From: Pseudodesulfovibrio sp.
Lineage (GTDB): Bacteria > Desulfobacterota > Desulfovibrionia > Desulfovibrionales > Desulfovibrionaceae
Direction of reading: 5' to 3'
Assembly: GCA_016342345.1 (NCBI GenBank)
Contig: JAEINO010000033.1
Span: 1 to 39,864, forward strand
Length of the DNA: 39,864 bases
Of this stretch, positions 16,242-24,241 are shown in pieces; the stretch's first letter is position 1; every line of letters starts with the position of its first letter. Under the pieces are notes generated by a model, which was not told the DNA's origin, ran no database searches, and was given only the letters and a program-made list of their open reading frames with translations. The translations under genes were made by a program, and so were the position numbers.

Positions 16242-16652
16242 ATGAATATTCACTATACGGATACAAAAGATTTTGACCCCGCTGTCCTTGGTGCGCTGTA
16301 TTCCTCTCAGGGGTGGAAGTCCGGAGGATTTCCCGATGCGCTTGCGGCTGCCATGAGCGGTTCGGATACGGTGATATCGGCCTGGGATGGTGACAAGCTC
16401 GTCGGGCTGGCCTCGGTCCTGTCTGACGGTCATCTCGTGGCCTATCTGTCCTATCTGCTGGTGCATCCCGACTATCAAGGCAGGGCCATTGGTGACGGGC
16501 TCATGGAGCGCGTGGTGGCGCGTTACAAGAAGTGCCTGAGAAAAGTCCTGATATCATTCGATGACAAGGCCGGATTTTATGAGCGGTATGGTTTCAAGCA
16601 GGGCAAGGGAAGAACTCCCATGTACCTCCGAGAATACGACACCCCATATTAG
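16242..16652 (+). CDS. GNAT family N-acetyltransferase
   Basis: A 136-residue acetyltransferase. The GNAT core is visible: VISAWDGDKLVGLASVLSDG (beta 2-3), AYLSYLLVHPDYQGRAIGDG (beta 4 and the acetyl-CoA pyrophosphate-binding loop, Q/R-x-x-G-x-G type), and KAGFYERYGFKQGKG near the end. Such enzymes move an acetyl group from acetyl-CoA to an amine; the acceptor is unknown. I chose the ATG at 16242 because domain homology starts at once and the length fits; the GAGGG is very close to it. The longer frame from 16086 has an unfamily-like, cysteine-rich front and overlaps the flagellin promoter region. Confidence 0.85.
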   Translation: MNIHYTDTKDFDPAVLGALYSSQGWKSGGFPDALAAAMSGSDTVISAWDGDKLVGLASVLSDGHLVAYLSYLLVHPDYQGRAIGDGLMERVVARYKKCLRKVLISFDDKAGFYERYGFKQGKGRTPMYLREYDTPY

Positions 16653-16778
16653 GGAAGCACTGCATAATTGTCCGCTGGCTTCGTTGCTTTAAAAACCTCA
16701 AATCCTAGCGTACAGGAAGTACGCGTCGGCCTTGAGGTTTTCTTGCGCCTTGCCAGCGAACAATTCTACAGCACTTCC
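16653..16778. repeat. Long imperfect palindrome, copy A
   Basis: Two arms of about 60 bases pair around a five-base centre (AGGAA). The outer part reads GGAAGCACTG on the left and CAGCACTTCC on the right; the inner part reads CTCAAATCCTAGCGTAC against GTACGCGTCGGCCTTGAG. Roughly seven of ten positions are complementary. It begins directly after the GNAT stop codon. The inner third is shared with copy B, which shows both belong to one family. An RNA copy would form one very long hairpin. Confidence 0.8.
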
Positions 16779-16808
16779 TAAAAATTAAATTAATCAGTAC
16801 TTCCTTGG

Positions 16809-16932
16809 CAGACTGTTGAAAAAGGCCGGATTGCGTCGTTGCTTCATGGAACTCAAATCCTCGCGTAGGAAGACTACGCGTCGGTCTTGAATTCCATTCG
16901 CGCCTGGCACTCCAACCTTTTTGAACAGTCTG
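16809..16932. repeat. Long imperfect palindrome, copy B
   Basis: Two arms of about 59 bases around a GAAGA centre. The outer arms are CAGACTGTTGAAAAAGG and CCTTTTTGAACAGTCTG; the inner part contains TCGTTGCTT, ACTCAAATCCTCGCGTAG and its partner CTACGCGTCGGTCTTGA. It lies 30 bases after copy A. The remainder of the 622-base gap up to 17274 holds fragment C (16968-16997) and a possible promoter, and I see no gene in it. Confidence 0.8.
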
Positions 16933-16967
16933 TCGAGGTCGGAATTTTCTGTGATTTTGTTGCAGGG

Positions 16968-16997
16968 AAAAGGCCGGATTGCGTTGTTGCCTCATGG
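16968..16997. repeat. Half copy of the palindromic element (fragment C)
   Basis: AAAAGGCCGGATTGCGTTGT followed by TGCCTCATGG repeats the left arm of copy B (AAAAAGGCCGGATTGCGTCG...) with few changes. No matching right arm follows, so it is a truncated copy. Confidence 0.65.
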
Positions 16998-17042
16998 ATT
17001 GACGGTGGGGATTGTTTTTGGTTTATCCGGTTCAAGCGGACT

Positions 17043-17072
17043 TTGACTCATGAATGCCCATGATTCTAATTT
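17043..17072 (+). promoter_or_regulatory. Possible sigma-70 promoter
   Basis: TTGACT (17043-17048) and TAATTT (17067-17072) are 18 bases apart in the AT-rich leader of the secreted-protein gene that starts at 17275. The distance to the gene, about 200 bases, is long and the match is moderate. Confidence 0.3.
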
Positions 17073-17274
17073 GCCGAATGAACATAAACCGTTATGTATG
17101 TAATTCTTGATTTCATGTATTCTTTATGATTTTATTTATGGACGGTTTCAGTGGCTCGTGGATATGGAAAAGTACGGGACTTATGGAAAATATAAAATGT
17201 CTTTTCGAAAATCATGGCGTAACACTCATCTGCGATGACAAAAATATATTAGTTCACAATCCACAGGAGGCCCC

Positions 17275-17755
17275 ATGAAACGCATTGCATTCTTTTTTAT
17301 ACTGGCTATGGCCCTTGTTCCTCCCTTCCCGGCCAATGCCCAGGACGATCCCCGGACCGCGCAGGACCAACTCATCGATCTGGTCGGCAAGGCCATTGTG
17401 GAAGAAACCACACAACGATCCGAAGAAGTCCGCAAGGCCAAAGATATCCTGGACGAAATTCTCACCGAAACCACGACCACAACCGAACAAAAAGAAGAAG
17501 CCGAAAAAAAATCTGGAAGATGCAGAAATAGAGTATGCCAAAGCTCAAAAGGAACTCGACACTGCTCGCGTTGACGCCTTTGCCGAGCAATGTGGCAAGT
17601 CCCCATCCGAAATCCAAGCCATGCGAAACTCCGGCATGGGCTGGGGCAAGATTGCCAAGGAGTGCGGAATTCACCCCTCTGCCGCAGGCAAGGGGAAAGT
17701 CAAAGAGAAAAATAAGAATAAGAACAAAAATAAGGGAAAGGGAAAGAACAAATAA
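17275..17755 (+). CDS. Small secreted coiled-coil protein with a frameshift at an A8 tract
   Basis: The ATG at 17275 has a strong AGGAGG site. The product begins with a signal peptide (MKRIAFFFILAMALVPPFPANA, cut before QDD) and a Glu/Lys-rich helix. After EEAEK the frame reaches eight As at 17504-17511 and goes on to a 99-residue dead end. With seven As it would read straight on into LEDAEIEYAKAQKELD, then a conserved-looking MRNSGMGWGKIAKECGIHPS segment, then a Lys/Asn/Gly-rich tail, ending at 17755 with 159 residues. The downstream frame is clearly coding. The cause may be a sequence error, a real mutation, phase variation or transcriptional slippage. The function is unknown; the product would be periplasmic or secreted. 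Confidence 0.75.
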
Positions 17756-17788
17756 GCCTTTATTCGTTCACAAAGAAAAGATATAAAA

Positions 17789-17947
17789 ATGTTGAAAAAA
17801 TTTGTTGTTGTTGCATTATGGCAATGATGATCCCCATCCTTTGGATGTAGCGAGGAAGGCCCGATGGAGAAGGCCGGAAAGAAGATGGATCAAGCGGCAG
17901 AGGATGCTGGGGATGCTGCTGAAAAGGCCAAGAAAATATTCGAGTAA
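17789..17947 (+). pseudogene. Broken entericidin-like small lipoprotein
   Basis: From the ATG at 17789 the frame reads MLKKFVVVAL, hits two in-frame TGA codons (17825-17830), then continues in the same frame as GCSEEGPMEKAGKKMDQA and on to AEKAKKIFE with TAA at 17945. The tail and the GC of a lipobox match entericidin-type small lipoproteins. Between the two parts, the -1 frame reads AMMIPIL, exactly what a signal peptide core needs. A pair of compensating single-base changes near 17819 and 17841 would restore the protein. So this is either a pseudogene or a region with sequence errors. It follows the A8-frameshifted gene by 33 bases. Confidence 0.6.
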
Positions 17948-18154
17948 GTAGTAGGTCCTTGCTATATATTCCTGACGGACGCAGTCATAGCATTGCAAGC
18001 CAAAGGAGTGGTGATACAACTCTTGGATATGGTTGACTCACTCTCTGATGATTGGTTGTGCTTTCATCAGGTGGTCATCTTGTCCACTTGTTTGGTCAAA
18101 AGTACGCTTGGGCCGGATGAACCTTGTTTTTACTGTGAGTCCTATCCGAGATTC

Positions 18155-18190
18155 AAAAAAACGGCCCGTAGAGTGATCTACGGGCCGTTT
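18155..18190. terminator. Strong bidirectional terminator
   Basis: ACGGCCCGTAGA and TCTACGGGCCGT form a perfect twelve-base-pair stem with a GTGA loop, flanked by a run of As on the left and TTTTGATTTT on the right. On the minus strand it lies 88 bases after the flgE stop codon and is followed by seven Ts, so it most likely ends the fliK-flgD-flgE transcript; it can also end plus-strand transcription. The 207 bases between 17947 and this hairpin hold nothing I can name. Confidence 0.88.
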
Positions 18191-18278
18191 TGATTTTCGG
18201 TTGCCCCGCGCGGGTCAGACGCGGAGCATTTTTGGAGAAGGAGTCTATTAGTATGGGTTACTTAAGACCTTTATGAGC

Positions 18279-19964
18279 TTAACGCTTCATGGCGATTACT
18301 TCGCCGAGCATTGAGTCCGTTGTGGTGATGACTTTGGTGTTGGCCTGGAAGCCTCGCTGGGTGGTGATCATCCGCACGAATTCCGTAGCCATGTCAACAT
18401 TGGACATTTCCAGGGAATTGCCGTCAACGGTGCCTTTACCTGTTGAACCGGCCTGGCCGGTCAATGCCGGGCCTGATTCGCGGGTTTCCGAGAACAGGTT
18501 ACCGCCTTCACGTCTGAGGCCGTGCTTGTTTGTGAACGTTGCCAGTGTGACTGCGTACAGTTCCAGAACCTGGCCGTTGGAATAGTGGCCAGTGAGAACT
18601 CCTTCGCGGGAGACAGAGATATTCTGCAGTATACCTGCCGAGTATCCGTCCTGGCTTTGGAACAGAGTGGACGAACCACCGGTGTCGAAGCTCTGGGAAG
18701 CCAGGGCGCTGACAGCCGGAGATTTGAAGTCCGGGAGATATCCGGAGTTGTCGATGTTGGTAAGCTGTGCCGCATTGGCTTTTGTGGGCAGGGTTCCAAG
18801 GCTCGAAGACCAACCCTTTGTCACGGCTCCGCCGCCGTTACTGGACAAGTCCGAGTTTGACATGCCGAAGTCGATCTGGATGGGCGTGGCATTGGTTGCT
18901 TCGCCCGTACTGGCGTTGGATTTGCCCAGGAAGTTGGCGGTACAGACTGGGTATCCGCTTGTGGAAAAGTCCGCAAGATCCCAGTTTTGCAGGTTTCTCG
19001 GGCCGCCGGTATCTCCACCATTGGACTTGAGCGTATAGGCACTTATTCCGGAAAGTTGTCCTGTTGTGAACGTCATTGTGCCGATCATCAGCACGCCGGC
19101 TGCCGAGGTATTGCCTTGGCCGATAGTCGTATTGTGACCATTGGCACCGGACAGCACGCGCTGGTCAGCGGTGGGGTCAACTGTGACCATGTATTCCCAG
19201 ACAGTGTCTCCACCGGCGTTGCTCATGGTGACCTTGTCAAAATAGACAGTCAGGTTATGGGCGGTACCGATGTCATCGTATACTTTCAATGTGGTTGAAT
19301 ATCCATACTGTGTGGATGGCAGCGGAGTACTTTGAGTCCCGTTCCAATTTGCGAACATGGCAAAGTACGGTTGTGTATCACTGGTCGAGTTGTCTCTTGA
19401 TGTGGGATCCAGGTTGGTGACGATGGATACATTGGTGGTGGCCTTCGGCTGGGACTGGAAATTTTCCAGTCGGATGTCCGTGGGGGTCCCAATGATTCTG
19501 GTCGCTTTGGAAGATGAGCTTGTGGTCGAACTTGTGGTGGACACGGATGTCGAATTTTGTTCGATTTCCCATCCTTGAAGAACGTATCCGTGAGGATCGG
19601 TCAGGTATCCGTCGTTGTTGAAGCGGAAGTTGCCTGCCCTTGAAAAGTATTTTTCGTCTTCGCCAATAGGGGAGACAACAAACATGCCATCGCCGGAAAT
19701 GGCCATGTCGGTTGCTTCGGTGGATGCCTCGAAAGCTCCTTGTCCAAAGTCCGAGAACACGGTTGAGACACGGACGCCTCGTCCAACCTGACCTACTCCA
19801 TTGACCGTGGCAAAGTCCTGGCTCATGAGGTCTTCGAAATGCATTCGAGCGCCTTTGAACCCAGTTGTGTTGACGTTGGCAAGGTTGTTGCCAATGACCG
19901 TCATTCGTTCGGAATGCACAGTGAGGCCGCTGATGCCCGAATACAGTGATGCTCCTAAACCCAT
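18279..19964 (-). CDS. flgE: Flagellar hook protein FlgE
   Basis: A 561-residue hook protein. The N-terminal rod/hook signature is MGLGASLYSGISGLTVHSER followed by MTVIGNNLANVNTTGFKGAR; the C-terminus has SNVDMATEFVRMITTQRGFQANTKVITT. The central D1/D2 part is large and rich in Ser, Thr and Gly, including a low-complexity STTSSTTSSSSK run near residue 155. Hook proteins assemble into the curved universal joint outside the outer membrane after export through the flagellar type III system. It is the last gene of the fliK-flgD-flgE run, 59 bases after flgD. Confidence 0.96.
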   Translation of the reverse strand: MGLGASLYSGISGLTVHSERMTVIGNNLANVNTTGFKGARMHFEDLMSQDFATVNGVGQVGRGVRVSTVFSDFGQGAFEASTEATDMAISGDGMFVVSPIGEDEKYFSRAGNFRFNNDGYLTDPHGYVLQGWEIEQNSTSVSTTSSTTSSSSKATRIIGTPTDIRLENFQSQPKATTNVSIVTNLDPTSRDNSTSDTQPYFAMFANWNGTQSTPLPSTQYGYSTTLKVYDDIGTAHNLTVYFDKVTMSNAGGDTVWEYMVTVDPTADQRVLSGANGHNTTIGQGNTSAAGVLMIGTMTFTTGQLSGISAYTLKSNGGDTGGPRNLQNWDLADFSTSGYPVCTANFLGKSNASTGEATNATPIQIDFGMSNSDLSSNGGGAVTKGWSSSLGTLPTKANAAQLTNIDNSGYLPDFKSPAVSALASQSFDTGGSSTLFQSQDGYSAGILQNISVSREGVLTGHYSNGQVLELYAVTLATFTNKHGLRREGGNLFSETRESGPALTGQAGSTGKGTVDGNSLEMSNVDMATEFVRMITTQRGFQANTKVITTTDSMLGEVIAMKR

Positions 19965-20023
19965 ATTAACCTCCTATCTCTTCTCCAAGAGCCTGCGGCG
20001 TAATCGCCGCTAGGTGAAATACC

Positions 20024-20755
20024 TTAATCTGTCTCTTCATTCGACTCGACCGGGTCCACGACACCGTCAGTGCCCGGATCAACAATTTCCTTGACGTTCA
20101 TGAAGCTGATGAAACGGCCATCCTTGAGGCGCAGATATTGTGTGCCGCTTTCGTTGACCACGGCATCGACCTTGCCCGAGATTTCCGTCTGGACCATGAC
20201 GTGTTTGCCATTGGCGTCTGCGCCGAGAATGCCGACCCCATATTGGCCGTCGGGCATGTCCTGGCCCCCTTCGTTCTTGCCGTCCCATTCGTACTGGAAG
20301 GTTCCGGCCTGCTTGCTGCCGAGATCGACGGTGCGGATGATGGCCCCTTCCGAGTCGTAAATATTCATCGTGATCTTTGAGACCGGTTCGCCAAAGCCAT
20401 AATAGATGGTCGAGGCGTTGCCGTTGTCCAGGCTGATCTTGTAGCCTTCGGCCTTGATTTCCTTGCCAATGAAGCTGACTGCGGAGAGCATGTCGCTCTG
20501 TTGCATGGATTTGCCCAGGTCCTTGATCCCGTCGTTGATGTTGGTGAGCTGTTCAAGACTCGAAAACTCGGCCAACTGGGAGGTCATTTGAGCATCATCC
20601 ATTGGATTCAGAGGGTCCTGATGCGTCAATTGCGCAACCAGGATAGTCAGGAAGGTATCCTGATCCATGCTTGTTTTATGATCGGGCGAGTTGGAAGCCG
20701 CAAGGCTTGCCTCCTGTGCCCCGAGAATTTTTCCACTGTTGTCTATGTAACCCAT
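20024..20755 (-). CDS. flgD: Flagellar hook capping protein FlgD
   Basis: A 243-residue hook-assembly scaffold. The conserved FlgD N-terminal region is clear: MDQDTFLTILVAQLTHQDPL, then NPMDDAQMTSQLAEFSSLEQ near residues 30-70. The C-terminal part (about 100-210) has the FlgD Ig-like and tudor-like domains (IYDSEGAIIRTVDLGSKQAG, WDGKNEGGQDMPDGQY). A short acidic tail closes the protein. FlgD caps the growing hook so that FlgE subunits polymerise. It starts 12 bases after the fliK stop codon, so the two are in one transcript. Confidence 0.96.
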   Translation of the reverse strand: MGYIDNSGKILGAQEASLAASNSPDHKTSMDQDTFLTILVAQLTHQDPLNPMDDAQMTSQLAEFSSLEQLTNINDGIKDLGKSMQQSDMLSAVSFIGKEIKAEGYKISLDNGNASTIYYGFGEPVSKITMNIYDSEGAIIRTVDLGSKQAGTFQYEWDGKNEGGQDMPDGQYGVGILGADANGKHVMVQTEISGKVDAVVNESGTQYLRLKDGRFISFMNVKEIVDPGTDGVVDPVESNEETD

Positions 20756-20767
20756 GATAGACCTCGC

Positions 20768-22456
20768 TTAAGCGATGACGTGTAACCCATGATCGGCATT
20801 AATTGCCTGTTCATGCATACTTTGCAGGTCCTGGGCCATAGTGCCGTTTTCTCCGCGCATATTTTTCATGTGGTTGCGCATTGCGACCATTATTTCACGG
20901 TCTCGGTTCAGGTTGTGCTGATTCTGTCCAAACCAGTCATGGCTATCCTGATTGCCTGTCAGTCCGGCCTGGACTTCCAGCTTTTCGACCTTCAAGCCTT
21001 GGTCTTCCAAGGAGTTTTTTATTATGTCGAGGTTCTCTGCAATCACCTTTGCGGCATCGTGACTCTCGGCCCGAATAATGGCACTCACTTCCTTTCCTTG
21101 CACCTGAAGCACTATGTTCAACTTGCCCAGATTTTCAGGGGTCAGTTGCAATGTGAGCTGCTTGGTTCCGTTTCCAAGGTTTTTCAGGAGTGCGGTTTCT
21201 ACCTGCTTCATGACCTTTGGGGCGGAAATTTTTTCCCAGGATTTGGCTCCGGCCTTGTTTCCTGCTTCCGTGGCTCCGGCAAGCAGGGATGCCTCGGTAT
21301 TGCCGAGTTTCGATTGAGTCGAATTGAGTTCGGATCGGGAACCGTCATCACTCATCTTGCCGAAGAGATTTTTCCAGTTTTCTTGGGACTCGGTATTCTC
21401 GTTCTGGTCGAGGCCATCGGTGTCTGCTTCGGCTTTATCAGGGGTGCCTGTTTCGGAGTTCTTCCTGGCATTGGCGTCGGACAGGGATTCCTTGCGGGTT
21501 TCGACAACCTGCTTGAAATTTTCCTTGGGGTCGGTTTTGATATTTTCTTCAGCCACGCGAGCCTTCAGGTCCACAGCTTCTTCCAATTGTCTGGCCGCAG
21601 ATGATTCCTTGGCCTTGTCACCCATGCTCTTGGCAAAAATCTTGCCGACTGCTTGGACAAGTTGCTGGTCCTTCGTATCCATTTTTGCCAGTTCCTGGCG
21701 GATGTTCGCAAAGGCTGCCTTGAGGTCCTTGGGCAGGGTGTTGCTGCCGAAAAGTTCTTTTATCTTGGTGGTGAATTCATTGGAAAAGCTCATGGCAGAG
21801 GAAAAGGCCTCGATTTCCCCTTTGTCGAACAACATTTGCTTGTCCTGTGGCATGCTGTCGATTTTGGCCTTGAGCGTGCTCATGACCTTGTCGAAGTTGC
21901 CATTTTCAAGCTGTGTAATGAGATTTGCGGATTCCTTGGACGTGAAGCCGAACTTGCTGAAGAAGCTGCCAAGCTTGTCTTTTTGTGTGTCAGACAGTTC
22001 GGCTTTATGCATCTCTGCCATCTTTTCGGTCACTTCGGCTGCAAACTGTCTCCAGGTCAATCCGTCTTCGCTGTCGACCTTCTTTTTGATTTCAGCGATA
22101 TCCTCATCACTCATTCCATATTTCTCAAGGTCTTCCTTGACCTCTTTGAATTCTTCTTCCGTCATGCGCTTGTCGAGATCGCGTATTCTGGCTTCTTTCT
22201 CGTCGTCCTTGACAGGAGCCTTGGTGCCTGCTGCATTGACTGGCTGTTCTTGTTTGTCAATTTGCGGTGCCGTTTCGAGCATTTTTTCTTTGGAGGAGGC
22301 CGGAGCAAAGGCGAGTTCGTCCTCGACCCTATTGGCGTGTTGATCAAACAAATCCGCGAATAGAGACTGTGTGTCACCCTTTTTGACTGTGGCAATTTTA
22401 ACAGTCGGGATCTGCTCTGTCTTTTTCTCTATGGCGATACCTGGAATATTTTGCAT
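20768..22456 (-). CDS. fliK: Flagellar hook-length control protein FliK
   Basis: A 562-residue protein. The long N-terminal part is hydrophilic, rich in Lys, Glu and Asp and low in conservation, as usual for the molecular ruler part of FliK. The C-terminal FliK domain is clear at about 440-520: TKQLTLQLTPENLGKLNIVL, VQGKEVSAIIRAESHDAAKV, and LEDQGLKVEKLEVQAG. FliK measures the hook and switches the export apparatus to late substrates such as flagellin. It is the first gene of the hook run and lies behind a sigma-54-like site. GGAGTG precedes the ATG. The 221 bases upstream hold that site and no gene I can see. Confidence 0.93.
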   Translation of the reverse strand: MQNIPGIAIEKKTEQIPTVKIATVKKGDTQSLFADLFDQHANRVEDELAFAPASSKEKMLETAPQIDKQEQPVNAAGTKAPVKDDEKEARIRDLDKRMTEEEFKEVKEDLEKYGMSDEDIAEIKKKVDSEDGLTWRQFAAEVTEKMAEMHKAELSDTQKDKLGSFFSKFGFTSKESANLITQLENGNFDKVMSTLKAKIDSMPQDKQMLFDKGEIEAFSSAMSFSNEFTTKIKELFGSNTLPKDLKAAFANIRQELAKMDTKDQQLVQAVGKIFAKSMGDKAKESSAARQLEEAVDLKARVAEENIKTDPKENFKQVVETRKESLSDANARKNSETGTPDKAEADTDGLDQNENTESQENWKNLFGKMSDDGSRSELNSTQSKLGNTEASLLAGATEAGNKAGAKSWEKISAPKVMKQVETALLKNLGNGTKQLTLQLTPENLGKLNIVLQVQGKEVSAIIRAESHDAAKVIAENLDIIKNSLEDQGLKVEKLEVQAGLTGNQDSHDWFGQNQHNLNRDREIMVAMRNHMKNMRGENGTMAQDLQSMHEQAINADHGLHVIA

Positions 22457-22481
22457 GGTTCACTCCTTCGACCCTGTATTC

Positions 22482-22497
22482 ATCAAAAGGCGTGCCA
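22482..22497 (-). promoter_or_regulatory. Sigma-54-like promoter of fliK-flgD-flgE
   Basis: The minus strand reads TGGCACGCCTTTTGAT. The -24 half is perfect (TGGCACG) and the -12 half is TTGA instead of TTGC at the right spacing. It lies about 30-40 bases before the fliK ATG. The changed last base makes it weaker than the flagellin site, but the position before a hook operon supports a real function. Confidence 0.65.
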
Positions 22498-22677
22498 AAA
22501 AGAAATTGCTTTAAAATAAGTATGTTGAGTCTTTTTGAGGTGGGAAGAAATGTCCATGGTGCAGGCTGTTCGAGTCATTAGGGGCGTGAATCGCAGGGAA
22601 AAAGAGTAGGCGCAATGCAATGAGTGGGAAAAAGAAGGAAGCGCGGAATTGAAGTCAGGCCGTTTTTTTAATGATTG

Positions 22678-24090
22678 CTAGTGGCAGACTTCAATAAGAG
22701 TTTCGAGCAGTTCCAGAATGGCTGTCCAGGCATGGCGGGAGTAATCGGAGTTTTCAAGGAACATGTGGGCATATCCTGTCAGGGGTCTGATGATGGCAGG
22801 GCTGCCGATCCAGAAGGAATCATCGAGCAGGCTGCCATGTCTGACGCCGTGCTTGAATTGTCGGCCCATTTCAGGGATGTGAGCGAGCAGGGCCTCTGCG
22901 GCTTGGGGGGCATTCTCAGTCAGCCCGGTCCATGTGGTGGAGAGTGGATTCTTGTCCCACAGGCCGAATCTATAACCAAAAAAAGTCTGCCAGAATCTGG
23001 AAATCAGTCGCTCTTCATCCGGGAGAACCGTATCGAGCCTTTTTATGTGATAGAGGCCGTTGTCGCCCTTGTTGGTTTGGAACAACGTCAGGCCCGGCAG
23101 GTTCATTTTGAAGAGCTTTGCGACAGTATCTCCTGCGGCCATGAGGGCTGTGAGGTTGGCAATGCGACTAGGTACGAACGGGTCGTGGCAGTAAAGTCGC
23201 TCGCGTGAGCATTGCCAGCAGCCCTTGGCGCAGTCCCTGTCCGGGCGCAGGATATAATGGCCGGGTGAGTACGGTCCTGTTTCCCAAGGATTGACGTTGC
23301 CCATGGAGAGATTCAGGCATTTGAGTCCGGTCCAGGCTGCCAGATGCATGGGGCCGGTGTCCGGGGTGATGAAGAGTGCCATGGACTGGCCAACTGCACT
23401 GAATTCATTCAGGCCGAGCGTGCCACATAGATTGAGTGCCGGGGCCTTGGCCGTCTTTTCGACTTCTTTTCCAAGCGGTATCTCGGCAGGGCCGCCAAAG
23501 AGGACTGGTCTCAGATTTCGTCCGTGCAGTTCGTCAATCAAAGTGGCCCAAAATTGGGCGGAAGGTCGTTTGGCTTTGTCGCTTGCCCCCAGGAAAAGTC
23601 CGATTTTTCTGACGCTCGATGGCAGAGTGCGTGGGGCGTCGAATCGGGTGGAAGCAATATGGGCGAGCGGCACAACATCAAGGGCGTTGAGTTCTGCCCA
23701 ATGATACCGGTTGTACAGGTTGTTCCTGACCAGCGAGGTCCGGTAGAGTTGCCAGTTGCCATGTACGAAGCGTGTGCCGTCTGTGGTTTGGGTGGGGCCG
23801 AGTTTGCGTTCGGCCTTGATTTCGCCAGCAAGGAGGGCGGCTTTTTCCTGAATGCTCAGGTTGAGAACCAGTTCATAGGTGTGCTGCTTGAGGGCATGGG
23901 CACCGGTCCAGGGGAAATAGGTCACTGCGGGAGAAAGATTCATGAGAGGCTTGTAGAACATTTCCTCGGCTGCCACGAAAATGGGATGACCGGGATACTG
24001 CCGTGTGAGCCACAGCATGAGCGGGTAGGAAAGGATCAGGTCTCCCATGCGCTGCATCTGAAGTACCAGTATGGGGCGTTTGTCCGTCAT
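22678..24090 (-). CDS. Glycosyltransferase family 9 (heptosyltransferase-like)
   Basis: A 470-residue protein. The N-terminal half begins ILVLQMQRMGDLILSYPLML, the start typical of ADP-heptose:LPS heptosyltransferases; the second Rossmann half has KIGLFLGASDKAKRPSAQFW and the sugar-nucleotide-binding FITPDTGPMHLAAWTGLK. The C-terminal 130 residues are an addition to the usual 350-residue family, after a cysteine-rich stretch CAKGCWQCSRERLYCHDPF. It could act in LPS core, or in flagellin glycosylation, given the flagellar neighbours. I chose the ATG at 24090 with GGGG upstream; a longer frame to 24144 would begin inside palindromic repeat D. Confidence 0.87.
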   Translation of the reverse strand: MTDKRPILVLQMQRMGDLILSYPLMLWLTRQYPGHPIFVAAEEMFYKPLMNLSPAVTYFPWTGAHALKQHTYELVLNLSIQEKAALLAGEIKAERKLGPTQTTDGTRFVHGNWQLYRTSLVRNNLYNRYHWAELNALDVVPLAHIASTRFDAPRTLPSSVRKIGLFLGASDKAKRPSAQFWATLIDELHGRNLRPVLFGGPAEIPLGKEVEKTAKAPALNLCGTLGLNEFSAVGQSMALFITPDTGPMHLAAWTGLKCLNLSMGNVNPWETGPYSPGHYILRPDRDCAKGCWQCSRERLYCHDPFVPSRIANLTALMAAGDTVAKLFKMNLPGLTLFQTNKGDNGLYHIKRLDTVLPDEERLISRFWQTFFGYRFGLWDKNPLSTTWTGLTENAPQAAEALLAHIPEMGRQFKHGVRHGSLLDDSFWIGSPAIIRPLTGYAHMFLENSDYSRHAWTAILELLETLIEVCH

Positions 24091-24106
24091 ATCTGTCCCC
24101 ATGCCG

Positions 24107-24211
24107 CTTGCTGAAAAAGGCCTGATTGCATCGTTGCCAGCCATAAGGCAGTCCTCGACGTGGCATTGCTGCGGCCCTGGTTCATGGCATTCATACCTTT
24201 TTGAACAGTCT
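24107..24211. repeat. Diverged copy D of the palindromic element
   Basis: The left end GCTGAAAAAGGCCTGATTGC with ATCGTTGCC matches the left arm of copy B, and the right end ACCTTTTTGAACAGTCT matches its right outer arm. The middle differs from copy B and carries its own short pairings. It fills almost the entire space between two glycosyltransferase genes. Confidence 0.7.
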
Positions 24212-24241
24212 CAATATTCATTTTTTCATGAATGTGCTTGG

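Noticed and set aside
17993-18193. 66-codon plus-strand frame
   Set aside because: No ribosome binding site, and its end is inside a terminator.
21324-22343. Plus-strand open frame of 339 codons, Ser/Leu-rich
   Set aside because: It is the shadow of the Lys/Glu-rich fliK; antisense of such sequence gives long Ser/Leu frames.
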